DNA from: Clostridiaceae bacterium
Lineage (GTDB): Bacteria > Bacillota > Clostridia > Peptostreptococcales > Peptostreptococcaceae
Direction: 5' to 3'
DNA length: 57,848 bases
Assembly (NCBI GenBank): GCA_902362365.1
Contig: CABIVQ010000015.1
Location: 1 to 57,848, forward strand
Shown in pieces: positions 31,446-41,487 of this stretch. How positions within the stretch are numbered: the first letter of the stretch is position 1; every line of letters begins with the position of its first letter. A model generated the notes under the pieces. The model had not been told where the DNA came from. It was given only the letters and a program-made list of their open reading frames with translations, and did not search any database. The position numbers and the translations under genes were made by a program.

Positions 31446-31574
31446 ATTTCAATAGCTAAATTTAAAATACATTATCCCTATTTAACTAACTAAAGGGATA
31501 ACTAGTATTTAGTTTACAATTTAGATAATATGATTTTTATTAAATTAGACATATATTGAAAAGGATGATGGAAA

Positions 31575-32645
31575 GTGAAAAAAAGGATAATACCTATATT
31601 TGTACCTCATAGAGGATGCCCTCACGATTGTATATTTTGTAACCAAAAAAAGATAACTGGAGTAAGTACAGAGGTTACAAGTGAAGATGTGAGGAATATA
31701 ATTGAAGAATATTTACCAACTATTGATAATGATGCAAGTGTTGAGGTTGCATTTTTTGGAGGAAGTTTTACTGCAATAGATGAAGATATACAAAATGATT
31801 TACTAGAGGTAGCTAAGGAGTACGTAGAAAAAGGATTAATACAAGATATAAGAATGTCTACAAGGCCGGATTGTATAAGTGAAGACATTTTAAATAGGTT
31901 AAAAGAATACAAAGTAAGTATAATAGAACTTGGAGTACAATCTATGGACAAGAATGTTTTAATAGATAGTGTGAGAGGTCATGATACAGAGGAAGTAATA
32001 AAAAGTGCAAAGCTTATAAAAGAAAGTGGCATTAAATTAGGGCTACAAATGATGGTTGGATTACCATCTGATACGGAGAAAAAATGTATTGCTACTGCGA
32101 GAAAGTTTATAGAACTTAAGCCAGATTGTGTAAGAATTTATCCTACATTAGTTGTTAAAGACACTGGATTGGAAGTTTTATTAAATAAAGGAGAGTATAA
32201 GCCTTTTACTTTAGAACAAAGTATTCAAATAGTTAAAAAATTATTAGCTTTATTTTATGTAAATAATATAAATGTAATAAGAGTTGGACTTCAGGCTACA
32301 GAAGATATACAGGTAGGTAAGGCTGTAGTAGATGGTCCACACCATCCAGCTTTTAGAGAATTAGCTGAGTCTGAAATGATTAAAGATTATTTAATTTATA
32401 TAGCTAAAAAATATAATATTGAAAAATATATAACTGTAAAAACTAATAAGAAAAATGTTTCTAAAATAATAGGAAATAAAAAATCGAATAGTACTTATAT
32501 GAAGAATAAATTAAAAATAAACTTAAAAACAAAAGAAGAAGATATTGATATAAATGATTTAGAAATTGTATTAGATGACAATAAGTCTATAAAAATAAAT
32601 ATGAATGACATATATAGTAGTTTATATAATATTTACAACCTTTAG
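31575..32645 (+). CDS. radical SAM protein (Elp3-like group)
   Basis: A 356-residue radical SAM enzyme with the cluster motif CPHDCIFC near the N-terminus (CxxxCxxC). The AFFGGSFTA motif follows, with a SAM-binding barrel containing MSTRPDCI, ELGVQSM and QMMVGLPSD. The segment resembles the Elp3 radical SAM domain, but the acetyltransferase domain of true Elp3 is absent. The C-terminal 80 residues are Lys/Asn-rich. The start is GTG after GGAAA. Its substrate is unknown; the conserved location by rnc and smc suggests an RNA- or ribosome-related task, which is inference. Confidence 0.8.
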   Translation: MKKRIIPIFVPHRGCPHDCIFCNQKKITGVSTEVTSEDVRNIIEEYLPTIDNDASVEVAFFGGSFTAIDEDIQNDLLEVAKEYVEKGLIQDIRMSTRPDCISEDILNRLKEYKVSIIELGVQSMDKNVLIDSVRGHDTEEVIKSAKLIKESGIKLGLQMMVGLPSDTEKKCIATARKFIELKPDCVRIYPTLVVKDTGLEVLLNKGEYKPFTLEQSIQIVKKLLALFYVNNINVIRVGLQATEDIQVGKAVVDGPHHPAFRELAESEMIKDYLIYIAKKYNIEKYITVKTNKKNVSKIIGNKKSNSTYMKNKLKINLKTKEEDIDINDLEIVLDDNKSIKINMNDIYSSLYNIYNL

Positions 32646-32668
32646 TTTTATCGAAGGGAGAGGTAGTT

Positions 32669-35600
32669 TTGTATTTAAAAAGATTAGAATTAAAGGGATT
32701 TAAATCTTTTCCCACAAAAACAGATATAGTTTTTAAAGAAGGTGTAACAGCAATAGTGGGGCCCAACGGAAGTGGGAAAAGTAACATTTCTGATGCTGTA
32801 AGATGGGTTTTAGGTGAGCAAAGTGTAAAAAGCCTAAGAGGTGAAAAGCTTGAAGATGTTATTTTTGCAGGAACAGATACGAAAAAACCTATGAACTACT
32901 GTGAAGTTGCGCTTACTATAGATAATAGTGATAACCAACTAAATTTAGAATTTAGTGAAATAACTATAAAAAGAAGAGCTTATAGAAATGGAGAAAGCGA
33001 ATTTTTCTTAAACAATAAGCATTGTAGATTAAAAGATATAAAGGAAATACTGTTAGATACAGGTATAGGTAAAGATGGATATTCTATAATAGAACAAGGT
33101 AAGGTAGATGAAATTCTTAGTAACAACCCTGTAAATAGAAGAAAAGTATTTGATGAAGCTTGTGGGATATCTAAGTATAGATATAAAAAACAAGAAGCAG
33201 AAAGAAACTTAAAAAATACTAAAGAAAATCTAGAGAGAATTAATGATATATATGTAGAGATAGAAAATCAACTAAAACCTCTTTTTAATCAACAAGTAAA
33301 AGCTAAGAAGTATATTGAATTAAAAGAAAAGCTAAAAACTATAGAAGTAAATAGTTTTATAAAAGAAATAGAATCCTTAGAATTAGAATTAAAAGAAGTC
33401 AACAATCATAATAAATTACTTGAAGAACAATCTATAGAGATAGAAAAAGAAAAGTTGAATATAGAAAATAATTTTAATATAACAAATAAAGAAATCGAAG
33501 ATATGGATGAGAATATAAATAAGTCTGTTGACTATATAAATTCTATAAAGTCGGTAATATCTCAAAAAGATTATGAAATAAATATTATTAATGAAAGAAT
33601 AAAAAACTTCAAAGGTGAGATAGAAAGAAAGTATAAAGAAGTAAGTAATATAAGAGAAAAGTTAAGCGAAGATAAATTAACTATACAAAGCTTACAAGAA
33701 CAAAAAAATGAAAAAGAAGAACAGATAAATAAATTAGAAGAATCATTAAAAGATATAGAATTAAAAAATAGTGATAAAAAAATTATTATAGAAGAATTAA
33801 ATAAAAAAATCGATGACTTAAAAGACGAAATAATAAATTTATTAAATAAAAAGCAAGATGCAAGTAATAAGCTTTCAACACTAAATGCAAATAAGGAAAA
33901 TATTAATTCTAGAAAAGATACTATAGATTCAGATATAGATGAATTAAATGAAAAGTTAAAGAATAAAAATGAAGAGTTAAATAATCTTCAATTGAAACTT
34001 AAAAATGAAAATGAAGTATTAAATAGCTTAAAAGATCAATCTGAAAATCTTAGCATAGAGTTAAAGAATTTAATAGAAAGAAATAATAACTTAGAATCAA
34101 AGGTTCAAAGTAATAAATATAGATTAAATGATTATAACTCAAAGCTTAATATATATATTGAGATGGAAAATCATTATGAAGGTTTTAATAGAGGTGTAAA
34201 AGAAGTCCTTAAAAATAAAAATTTACAAGGTATTTATGGAGCCTTAGGACAAGTTGTAAGTGTTGATGAAAAGTTTGAAAAGGCAATTGAAGCAGCTCTT
34301 GGAGCATATATGCAAAATATAATTACTAGTGATGAAAATAGTGCAAAATATGCTATAAATTATTTAAAGAAAAATAATCTAGGTAGAGTTACATTCTTAC
34401 CTATAAACATAATAAAGTCTAATAAAATTGATATTCGAAATATAAGAGCTAACACAAAGTTTATAGGAGTGGCTAGTGATTTAATTTCTTATGATGATAA
34501 ATATAGAAATATACTAGAAAATATATTAGGTAGAACTATAATTATTGATAATATTGACAATGGAATAAGATTTGCAAAAGAAACTAATCATAAATTTAAA
34601 ATTGTAACTTTAGAAGGTGAAATATTAAATCCGGGAGGTTCTTTAACTGGAGGAAGTTTAAGAACAAATGGAAATATATTATCAAGAAAAAGGCTTATAG
34701 CTGAATACAGTGAAAAAATAAAAACTATAAAAGAAGAAACGACTTCTTTAATAAATGAAAAAGAGAAAGTTAGCCAGTCTATAGTAACTACAAGAGAAAT
34801 GTTAGAAAAGTGCAAAGAGAAAATATCTGAAGTCGAAAAATATATTATTATAGAGAAGTCGAATATTAGTAGAGTTAATGACGAAATAAAATCTCTTCAA
34901 GAAAATAGCAATAAACTTGAAGGAGAAAAGTCAGACTTAGGTTCTTATTTAAATGAGACTCTAGAAAAAACTAATTTTGTAAATAATGAAATCTTAAGTA
35001 TAGATAATAAACACAATGAAAACAAAAAGCAGATAGAGGAATTAGGTAAAGAGTTAAGAAATAATAGTGATTTATATGAAGAATATAAATCTGAATTTGA
35101 TGAGCTGAATTTAGATTTAGTTAAGTATAAGCAAATATATGAAAGTATAACTAAAGATATAAATAGAATAACTAATGAAAATAATAATTCCGAAGAAAAG
35201 GCAAAATTAATCGAGGAATCTGCTAAAAAACAAGAGTTACAAATTCATGAGTTAGAAGAGAATATTAAATTAGAAGAAAGAGAAAAAGAAAATTTAAATA
35301 ATCAATTAACACATAATAATGAAAGTTTAGAAAATAAGAAAGTTCTAAAAGAAGATTTAAAACAAAAATTAGAGGAATTTAATAAAGAATTAAAAGATTC
35401 GGATAGAACTTTTATAGATTTAAAGGAAAGTTTATTTAAGATACAAGGGAAATTAGAAAGATTAAAATCTACTAAAGAAACTTATATAAATAGACTTTAT
35501 GAGAACTATGAGTTAACTTATGTTCAAGCTGTAGAATTTAAGGATGAAGATGTTGTAGTTGATAAAAAGTTATTAGAAGGCCTAAAAAGAGAAATTAGAA

Positions 35601-36223
35601 GTCTTGGAAATGTAAATATAGATTCTATAAAAGAATACGAAGAAGTAAAAGAAAGATATGATTTCTATAAAGAACAAAAACAAGACTTGGAAGAATCTAT
35701 AGAAGTTATAGAAAAGTTAATAGCTGATTTAGAAGAAAATATGAAACTTGAATTTGAAGTTAAATTTAATGAAATAAATGAAAACTTTAAATTTGTGTAT
35801 AAGAGATTATTTGGTGGAGGTCATGGTGTACTTACTATTTTAGATAAGGATAATATACTAGAAAGTGATATTGAAATAACGGCACAACCACCAGGAAAGA
35901 AAATGAAGAACTTAAGCTTATTGTCAGGAGGAGAAAAGGCACTAACAGCAATTAGTATACTATTCTCTATACTACTTGCTAAACCTACTCCATTTTGTAT
36001 ACTAGATGAAATAGAAGCACCTCTTGATGATGCTAATATAGCTAGATTTGGAGACTTCTTAAAAGAATTAGCTAAAGATACTCAATTTATAGCTGTAACA
36101 CATAGAAGAGGTACTATGGAAGCTGCTGACTATATATATGGGGTAACAATGCAAGAAAAAGCAATATCAAAAGTTATAAGCTTGAAATTAAAAGAAGCAG
36201 AAGAATTAACAGATGTAATATAA
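32669..36223 (+). CDS. smc: chromosome partition protein SMC
   Basis: SMC dimers organise and separate the chromosome with ScpA and ScpB. The 1184-residue protein has the N-terminal Walker A (GPNGSGKSN) and a long coiled coil. The hinge (about 500-630) contains GIYGALGQVV and the GGSLTGGS segment, and a second coiled coil follows. The C-terminal ABC half has LSGGEKAL and Walker B (FCILDEIEAPLDD). The start is TTG after GGGAGAGG. Length is normal. It is followed by a perfect hairpin and then ftsY. Confidence 0.98.
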   Translation: MYLKRLELKGFKSFPTKTDIVFKEGVTAIVGPNGSGKSNISDAVRWVLGEQSVKSLRGEKLEDVIFAGTDTKKPMNYCEVALTIDNSDNQLNLEFSEITIKRRAYRNGESEFFLNNKHCRLKDIKEILLDTGIGKDGYSIIEQGKVDEILSNNPVNRRKVFDEACGISKYRYKKQEAERNLKNTKENLERINDIYVEIENQLKPLFNQQVKAKKYIELKEKLKTIEVNSFIKEIESLELELKEVNNHNKLLEEQSIEIEKEKLNIENNFNITNKEIEDMDENINKSVDYINSIKSVISQKDYEINIINERIKNFKGEIERKYKEVSNIREKLSEDKLTIQSLQEQKNEKEEQINKLEESLKDIELKNSDKKIIIEELNKKIDDLKDEIINLLNKKQDASNKLSTLNANKENINSRKDTIDSDIDELNEKLKNKNEELNNLQLKLKNENEVLNSLKDQSENLSIELKNLIERNNNLESKVQSNKYRLNDYNSKLNIYIEMENHYEGFNRGVKEVLKNKNLQGIYGALGQVVSVDEKFEKAIEAALGAYMQNIITSDENSAKYAINYLKKNNLGRVTFLPINIIKSNKIDIRNIRANTKFIGVASDLISYDDKYRNILENILGRTIIIDNIDNGIRFAKETNHKFKIVTLEGEILNPGGSLTGGSLRTNGNILSRKRLIAEYSEKIKTIKEETTSLINEKEKVSQSIVTTREMLEKCKEKISEVEKYIIIEKSNISRVNDEIKSLQENSNKLEGEKSDLGSYLNETLEKTNFVNNEILSIDNKHNENKKQIEELGKELRNNSDLYEEYKSEFDELNLDLVKYKQIYESITKDINRITNENNNSEEKAKLIEESAKKQELQIHELEENIKLEEREKENLNNQLTHNNESLENKKVLKEDLKQKLEEFNKELKDSDRTFIDLKESLFKIQGKLERLKSTKETYINRLYENYELTYVQAVEFKDEDVVVDKKLLEGLKREIRSLGNVNIDSIKEYEEVKERYDFYKEQKQDLEESIEVIEKLIADLEENMKLEFEVKFNEINENFKFVYKRLFGGGHGVLTILDKDNILESDIEITAQPPGKKMKNLSLLSGGEKALTAISILFSILLAKPTPFCILDEIEAPLDDANIARFGDFLKELAKDTQFIAVTHRRGTMEAADYIYGVTMQEKAISKVISLKLKEAEELTDVI

Positions 36224-36227
36224 AACT

Positions 36228-36257
36228 TTAAGTAGGTAGATTCATCTACCTACTTAA
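36228..36257. repeat. perfect 14-bp palindromic hairpin between smc and ftsY
   Basis: Bases 36228-36241 and 36244-36257 are perfectly complementary around a two-base centre. No T-run follows on either strand. It could be an RNA stability or processing site separating smc from ftsY, or a symmetrical protein-binding site. Confidence 0.6.
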
Positions 36258-36374
36258 GTATATTTAAATTAATCTAAGTTACAGATATAAACTGTAGAGT
36301 TTTGTAAATACAAAATAGCTTTAAGAATAATAGCTAAATAAAAGTGAATTTTAATCATTTGGAGGGAAGTATAG

Positions 36375-37781
36375 GTGTTTAAAAAATTATTTAAATTCAA
36401 TAAGAAGAAGCAAGAAGAAAATAAAGAAGTTGAAGAAATAGTAGAAAATTTAGAAAATAAAGAGGGTATTGATAAATTAGAAGTACATAATGAAGAAGTA
36501 AAGGAAGAGCAAAAAGAAGGAATTGAAAATGCATTAACAGAAGAAGTGCAAGAAAATGTATTAGATGAAGTTTGCGAAGCTATAAAAGAAGAAGCTATAG
36601 AAGAGGTTAAAGAGGATATTAAAAATCTAGAGACTAAAGATGAAATAGAAGAAGCTAAAGGGCTTATTGCAGAATCAGAATCTAAAGAAGAACTTGAAGA
36701 AGTAAAGGATGCTATTGAGGAGATTGAAGTAAAGGGCGAAGTTAAAGATGTAAATAGCGATACAAAAGAAGACTCTGAAGAAATATCTACTGCAAAAGAA
36801 GTTGATTTGGATGCTATACAAGAAAAAAGTGAAGTACAAGATGAAGTAGATGATAAAGAGAAGAAAGTTAGCTTATTTAGCAGATTAAAGCAAGGATTAA
36901 CTAAAGCTAAGCAAGGTATAACAGATAAAATAGATACTGTATTAAAGTCATATACAAAGGTAGATGAAGATTTATTAGAAGATTTAGAAGAAGTATTAAT
37001 AACTGCTGATGTTGGTGTTAACACAACTATGGACATGATAGATAAGCTTAGAGATGCTATAAAGGCAAAGGGTATAACTGATCCTCAAGATGTTAGGGTT
37101 GAATTACAAAATATAGTAGAGGATATACTTACTTCAGAAAACTCAAAGTTAGATGTAGAACATTCTCCGACTATAATACTTATGGTAGGGGTAAATGGAG
37201 TTGGAAAAACTACTACTATAGGAAAGTTAGCAAATAGATATAAATCAGAAGGAAAAAAGGTACTACTAGCAGCAGGGGATACATTTAGAGCTGCAGCAAT
37301 AGAACAGTTAGAAGTATGGGCAAATAGAAGTAATGTAGATATAATAAAACATCAAGAAGGTGCAGACCCAGGCGCAGTAATATTTGATGCAATAAAAGCT
37401 GCAAAGGCTAGAAAAGTTGATTTATTAATTTGTGATACAGCAGGTAGACTACATAATAAAGCAAATCTTATGAACGAATTAGGGAAAGTATTTAAAATAG
37501 TAGACAGAGAATTCCCAGAAGCTAAAAGAGAAGTTTTATTAGTTGTAGATGCAACAACAGGTCAAAATGCAGTTTCTCAGGTTAAAACATTTAAAGAAGT
37601 TGCAGATATAACAGGAATAGTTCTTACTAAACTGGATGGAACAGCAAAGGGTGGAGTTGTACTTGCAGTTAAGTCAGAAGTAAATGTACCAGTTAAATTA
37701 ATTGGTGTTGGTGAAGGTGTAGAAGACTTACAAGATTTCGATGCAAAAGCATTTTCGGATGCACTATTTGGGAAAAATTAG
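36375..37781 (+). CDS. ftsY: signal recognition particle receptor FtsY
   Basis: FtsY is the membrane-docking GTPase for SRP. The 468-residue protein starts at GTG after GGAGGGAAG. It has a basic start (MFKKLFKFNKKK), a long acidic A region up to about residue 160, then the NG domain. The NG domain shows GVNGVGKTTTIGKLA (G1), DTFRAAA, DTAGRL (G3) and TKLDGTAKGG (G4). The A region holds three consecutive 16-residue repeats (residues 79-94, 95-110, 111-126). It precedes ylxM-ffh, so receptor and SRP protein are encoded together. Confidence 0.96.
   Translation: MFKKLFKFNKKKQEENKEVEEIVENLENKEGIDKLEVHNEEVKEEQKEGIENALTEEVQENVLDEVCEAIKEEAIEEVKEDIKNLETKDEIEEAKGLIAESESKEELEEVKDAIEEIEVKGEVKDVNSDTKEDSEEISTAKEVDLDAIQEKSEVQDEVDDKEKKVSLFSRLKQGLTKAKQGITDKIDTVLKSYTKVDEDLLEDLEEVLITADVGVNTTMDMIDKLRDAIKAKGITDPQDVRVELQNIVEDILTSENSKLDVEHSPTIILMVGVNGVGKTTTIGKLANRYKSEGKKVLLAAGDTFRAAAIEQLEVWANRSNVDIIKHQEGADPGAVIFDAIKAAKARKVDLLICDTAGRLHNKANLMNELGKVFKIVDREFPEAKREVLLVVDATTGQNAVSQVKTFKEVADITGIVLTKLDGTAKGGVVLAVKSEVNVPVKLIGVGEGVEDLQDFDAKAFSDALFGKN
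36609..36752 (+). repeat. three tandem 16-codon repeats in ftsY
   Basis: Residues 79-94, 95-110 and 111-126 of FtsY align without gaps to K-x-x-I-x-x-x-E-x-K-x-E-(I/L/V)-x-(E/D)-(A/V). The DNA has diverged, so this is an old internal duplication rather than a recent slippage. Confidence 0.75.
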
Positions 37782-37797
37782 CTTACTAAAATAAATG

Positions 37798-37826
37798 TTG
37801 ACAACAAATGAAAATTAATATAAAAT
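37798..37826 (+). promoter_or_regulatory. sigma-A promoter of ylxM-ffh
   Basis: TTGACA (37798-37803), 17 bases, TAAAAT (37821-37826). A small hairpin, TCACTT-GGG-AAGTGA (37860-37874), then covers part of the ylxM ribosome-binding site. Confidence 0.65.
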
Positions 37827-37878
37827 ACAATGTGTAAAGTAAATAACCTTTACAGTATATCACTTGGGAAGTGAACTA

Positions 37879-38247
37879 ATGAATATAGAAAAAATGATTG
37901 AGATTGGGTTATTGTTCGAACAATATAAAGAACTTTTAACTGATAAACAAAGAGAGATAGTATCTTTATATTATGAAGAAGATTATTCTTTAGGAGAAAT
38001 AAGTGAAAACTTAAATGTATCAAGGCAAGGTGTATATGATACTTTAAAGCGCTCAGAGAAGATCTTAAGAGATTATGAGGACAAGCTTAAGCTAGTTTCT
38101 AAGCTACAAGAACAAGAAGAATTTGTTAAACTTGTAGAAAATAAAATTGTTGACATTAAGCAAGATTTATTGCAAAATAGAGATTGTGCTAATTTAATCC
38201 CTAAGCTAGAAAATATAGAAGATATATGTAGGGAGATGTTAAAATGA
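37879..38247 (+). CDS. ylxM: YlxM-family putative SRP-associated helix-turn-helix protein
   Basis: The 122-residue protein has the sigma-region-4-like helix-turn-helix typical of YlxM ([45 protein letters not shown]) and a C-terminal coiled-coil part. It is encoded directly before ffh and overlaps it by four bases (ATGA). This arrangement is conserved in Firmicutes, and YlxM has been linked to SRP function. Start chosen at ATG 37879 after GGGAAGTG; the upstream TTG at 37864 has no ribosome-binding site. Confidence 0.92.
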   Translation: MNIEKMIEIGLLFEQYKELLTDKQREIVSLYYEEDYSLGEISENLNVSRQGVYDTLKRSEKILRDYEDKLKLVSKLQEQEEFVKLVENKIVDIKQDLLQNRDCANLIPKLENIEDICREMLK

Positions 38248-39596
38248 TATTTGAAGGATTATCAGATAAACTACAAGGTGCATTAAGTAAGTTAAAATCA
38301 AAAGGAAAACTTACTGAACAAGATGTAAAAACAGCAATGAGGGAAGTGAAACTTGCACTTCTTGAAGCAGATGTTAACTTTAAAGTAGTTAAAGATTTTG
38401 TTAAAACAGTTCAAGAAAGATGTGTTGGGCAAGAGGTAATGGAAAGTTTAACTCCTGCACAACATGTTATAAAGATAGTAAATGAAGAGCTTACAAGCTT
38501 AATGGGAGATGTTCAAAGTAAAATAATGATATCTCCAAAACCACCAACAGTTATAATGATGGTTGGACTTCAAGGTGCTGGTAAGACTACTACTTCTGGT
38601 AAACTTGGTGGATACTTTAAAAAACAAGGTAAAAAGCCACTATTAATAGCAGGTGATATATACAGACCAGCAGCTATTAAGCAATTACAAGTTGTAGGTG
38701 AAAAATTAGATATACCAGTATTTAATATGGGAGATAAAGAAAGCCCAGTTAATATAGCAAAAGCGGGATTAAGTCATGCAATAAAAAATAATCATGACTT
38801 AGTTATAATAGATACAGCTGGTAGACTTCATATAGATGAAGCTTTAATGGATGAATTAAAATCTATAAAAGTAGAAGTTAAACCACATGAAATACTCTTA
38901 GTAGTAGACTCTATGACAGGTCAAGATGCAGTAAATGTATCTGAAAGCTTCAATGAAGCGCTTGGAATAGATGGAGTAGTTTTAACTAAACTAGATGGTG
39001 ATACTAGAGGTGGGGCTGCACTTTCAATAAGAGCAGTTACACAAAAGCCTATAAAGTTTATAGGTATGGGAGAAAAGTTAGATGATTTAGAACCTTTCCA
39101 TCCAGATAGAATGGCATCTAGAATATTAGGTATGGGAGATGTCCTAAGCCTAATAGAAAAAGCTCAAGAAAATTTAGATTTAGAGAAAGCTAAAGAGTTA
39201 GAACAAAAAATTAAAAAACAAGAATTTGACTTCGAAGACTTATTACAACAAATGGAGCAAATTCAAAATATGGGGCCTCTTGATAAAGTATTAGGCATGA
39301 TACCAGGTATGGGAAATATAAAAGACCAACTTGGAGATGTAGATCTTAATGGGAAAGAAATGAAGAGAAGCAGAGCTATAATACAATCAATGACGCCTGA
39401 TGAAAGAAGAGATCCATCACTATTAAATGCTTCAAGAAAGAAAAGAATAGCTAAAGGTAGTGGTACGAGTGTTCAAGATGTAAACAGGATGATAAAACAA
39501 CTTAATGAAATGAAAAAGATGATGAAGATGTTTACAGGATCACAAAAAAGCATGAAGAAAAGGGGCGGCTTTGCCGGACTTCCTTTCTTTAAATAA
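38244..39596 (+). CDS. ffh: signal recognition particle protein Ffh
   Basis: Ffh is the SRP54 GTPase that binds signal peptides and SRP RNA. The 450-residue protein has an N domain, then a G domain with [35 protein letters not shown] and [14 protein letters not shown]. The methionine-rich M domain contains [24 protein letters not shown] and [17 protein letters not shown] (SRP RNA binding), then a Met/Lys-rich end. Translation is coupled to ylxM by a four-base overlap. Confidence 0.98.
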   Translation: MIFEGLSDKLQGALSKLKSKGKLTEQDVKTAMREVKLALLEADVNFKVVKDFVKTVQERCVGQEVMESLTPAQHVIKIVNEELTSLMGDVQSKIMISPKPPTVIMMVGLQGAGKTTTSGKLGGYFKKQGKKPLLIAGDIYRPAAIKQLQVVGEKLDIPVFNMGDKESPVNIAKAGLSHAIKNNHDLVIIDTAGRLHIDEALMDELKSIKVEVKPHEILLVVDSMTGQDAVNVSESFNEALGIDGVVLTKLDGDTRGGAALSIRAVTQKPIKFIGMGEKLDDLEPFHPDRMASRILGMGDVLSLIEKAQENLDLEKAKELEQKIKKQEFDFEDLLQQMEQIQNMGPLDKVLGMIPGMGNIKDQLGDVDLNGKEMKRSRAIIQSMTPDERRDPSLLNASRKKRIAKGSGTSVQDVNRMIKQLNEMKKMMKMFTGSQKSMKKRGGFAGLPFFK

Positions 39597-39631
39597 ATAA
39601 AAAAGACAAAAATTATTCGGAGGTGACTGTA

Positions 39632-39904
39632 ATGGCAGTTAAAATAAGATTAAAAAGAATGGGATCAAACAAAAAACCTTTCTACAGAATAGTAGTTGCG
39701 GATTCTAGATCTCCAAGAGATGGAAAGTTCATAGAAGAAATAGGATACTATAATCCAGTTTCTCAACCAAAGCAAATAAAAATAAACGATGAGAAAGCTG
39801 TAAAGTGGTTATCAAATGGTGCTCAACCAACTGATACTGTTAAAACTTTATTAGTTAACAACGGAGTAATGGAAAAATTCGAAGCTTCTAAGCAAGCTAA
39901 GTAA
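39632..39904 (+). CDS. rpsP: 30S ribosomal protein S16
   Basis: The 90-residue S16 begins [31 protein letters not shown] in two typical blocks and continues EEIGYYNP. The ATG at 39632 is the start because GGAGGTG (39618-39624) precedes it; the GTG at 39623 is part of that site. First gene of the classic rpsP-khpA-rimM-trmD-rplS order. Confidence 0.98.
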   Translation: MAVKIRLKRMGSNKKPFYRIVVADSRSPRDGKFIEEIGYYNPVSQPKQIKINDEKAVKWLSNGAQPTDTVKTLLVNNGVMEKFEASKQAK

Positions 39905-39944
39905 TTCATTTAATAACAGAAGCATATATTAGGAGATGAAATAT

Positions 39945-40172
39945 ATGAAAGAGCTAGTGTTAGATATAGCTAAAGCTCTAGTTGATAATCCTGACGAAGT
40001 TAAGATTGAGGAAACTATAAAAGAAGATGAAATAATCTTAAAGCTTAGTGTTTCTCAAGACGATATGGGTAAGGTTATCGGTAAGCAGGGCAGAATAGCT
40101 AAAGCTATAAGAACTGTCATAAGATCTGCTGCAAATAGAGAAGACAAAAAAGTCTCTCTTGAGATAGTATAG
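39945..40172 (+). CDS. khpA: KhpA, small KH-domain RNA-binding protein
   Basis: The 75-residue protein consists of one KH domain with the GKVIGKQGRIAKAIRTVI signature. KhpA works with KhpB as a global RNA-binding pair in Gram-positives. The ATG at 39945 has AGGAG at good spacing; the ATG at 39936 is too close to that site. A terminator follows, which may reduce transcription into rimM. Confidence 0.95.
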   Translation: MKELVLDIAKALVDNPDEVKIEETIKEDEIILKLSVSQDDMGKVIGKQGRIAKAIRTVIRSAANREDKKVSLEIV

Positions 40173-40201
40173 AAGGATTAGGTATATACCTAGTCCTTTT
40201 T
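40173..40201 (+). terminator. terminator after khpA
   Basis: A stem of about 12 pairs with one G-U (AAGGATTAGGT with ACCTAGTCCTT) is followed by a run of T. A TATAAT at 40205-40210 just after it may restart transcription for rimM. Confidence 0.8.
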
Positions 40202-40249
40202 GCTTATAATACAAAATAAAATGTAATTTTCGCAGAAGAAGGTGGTAGC

Positions 40250-40762
40250 ATGAGCAATAAATTAACTCACTTTAAAGTTGGAAAAATAGTTAATACTCAA
40301 GGTTTAAAAGGAGAGGTAAGAGTTTATCCTTTTACTGATGATATAAATAGATTTGATGAATTAGATGTTTTTTATTTAGATAAAGATTTTAACACTAAAT
40401 GGAATGTAGAAAGAGTTAGATATAAGGGTAACCTTGTAATAATGAAAATTAAAGATATTGATTCTATAGAGAAAGCAGAAAGATTAAGAGATAAGTTTAT
40501 CTATGTATCTAGAGAAGATGGTAGAGAGCTTGAAGAAGAAGAATACTTTATAGCTGATATGATAGGTTTAGATGTGTTTACTGTAGATGGAGAAAAAGTT
40601 GGAGTATTAAAAGAAGTCCTTCAATATGCTGCAAATGACGTATATGTTGTTAAAGGTGAAGAAAAAGAATACCTAATACCAGCTATAATGAAGTTTGTGC
40701 CAACTATAGATATGAATGAAAGAAAAATGATAATAGACCCTATTAAGGGAATGTTAGACTAG
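40250..40762 (+). CDS. rimM: ribosome maturation factor RimM
   Basis: RimM assists 16S rRNA processing near S19 during 30S assembly. The 170-residue protein has the N-terminal beta-barrel (KVGKIVNTQGLKGEVRVYPFTDD) and the C-terminal PRC-barrel domain (YFIADMIGLDVFTVDGEKVG, then YLIPAIMKFVPTIDMNERKMII). RBS is AAGGTGG. It is eight bases from trmD. Confidence 0.97.
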   Translation: MSNKLTHFKVGKIVNTQGLKGEVRVYPFTDDINRFDELDVFYLDKDFNTKWNVERVRYKGNLVIMKIKDIDSIEKAERLRDKFIYVSREDGRELEEEEYFIADMIGLDVFTVDGEKVGVLKEVLQYAANDVYVVKGEEKEYLIPAIMKFVPTIDMNERKMIIDPIKGMLD

Positions 40763-40770
40763 GTGATAAT

Positions 40771-41466
40771 ATGAGATTTCACATAATGACACTTTTCCCA
40801 GATATATTTAATTCATATATGAATGAAAGTATAATGAAAAGAGCGGTTGATAAGGGGAGTATAGAAGTATATATATATAATATTAGAGACTTTTCTAATA
40901 ATAAACATAAAAAGGTAGATGATTATCCTTTTGGAGGAGGAGCAGGTATGCTTATGACTCCGCAACCGATATATGATACTTACATGCATATAGTAAATAC
41001 ACATGATATAAAAAATCCTAGGGTTATCTATCTAACACCTAAAGGGAAAGTACATAGTCAAGAAATTGCTCAAGATATGTCTATAAGCGACGATATAATA
41101 CTTTTATGTGGACATTATGAAGGTATCGACCAAAGAATTATAGATTTAATAGTTACTGATGAAATATCTATAGGGGACTATGTATTGACAGGAGGAGAAC
41201 TTCCTGCACTAATATTAATAGATTCTATATCTAGACTTATACCTGGTGTACTAAGCCAAAATGAATCTTTTGAAGAAGAATCTTTTAAAGATAACTTATT
41301 GGAATATCCTCACTATACAAGACCTAGAGAATTTATGGGAATGAAAGTACCCGATATCTTATTATCAGGTAATCATAAGAAAATTGAACAATGGAGATAC
41401 GATGAATCTGTAAAAGTTACTAAAGAAAGAAGACCTGATTTATATAAAAAGACTTGTAAGAAGTAA
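40771..41466 (+). CDS. trmD: tRNA (guanine-37-N1)-methyltransferase TrmD
   Basis: This SAM-dependent SPOUT enzyme methylates G37 next to the anticodon and prevents frameshifts. The 231-residue protein has the start MRFHIMTLFPDIF, YPFGGGAGM, the trefoil-knot SAM site (LLCGHYEGIDQRI, SIGDYVLTGGELPAL) and the C-terminal GNHKKIEQWR. The -35 element of the rplS promoter lies within its last codons. Confidence 0.98.
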   Translation: MRFHIMTLFPDIFNSYMNESIMKRAVDKGSIEVYIYNIRDFSNNKHKKVDDYPFGGGAGMLMTPQPIYDTYMHIVNTHDIKNPRVIYLTPKGKVHSQEIAQDMSISDDIILLCGHYEGIDQRIIDLIVTDEISIGDYVLTGGELPALILIDSISRLIPGVLSQNESFEEESFKDNLLEYPHYTRPREFMGMKVPDILLSGNHKKIEQWRYDESVKVTKERRPDLYKKTCKK

Positions 41467-41482
41467 GTTTTTATAGTATAAT
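41454..41482 (+). promoter_or_regulatory. promoter of rplS inside the end of trmD
   Basis: TTGTAA (41454-41459), 17 bases, TATAAT (41477-41482). It allows rplS to be made separately from the upstream genes. Confidence 0.65.
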
Positions 41483-41487
41483 AAACA

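Noticed and set aside
36269..37036. 255-codon Ser-rich open frame antisense to ftsY
   Set aside because: It mirrors the Glu/Lys-rich acidic region of ftsY (GAA/GAG read as TTC/CTC) and has no ribosome-binding site; it is a composition artefact.
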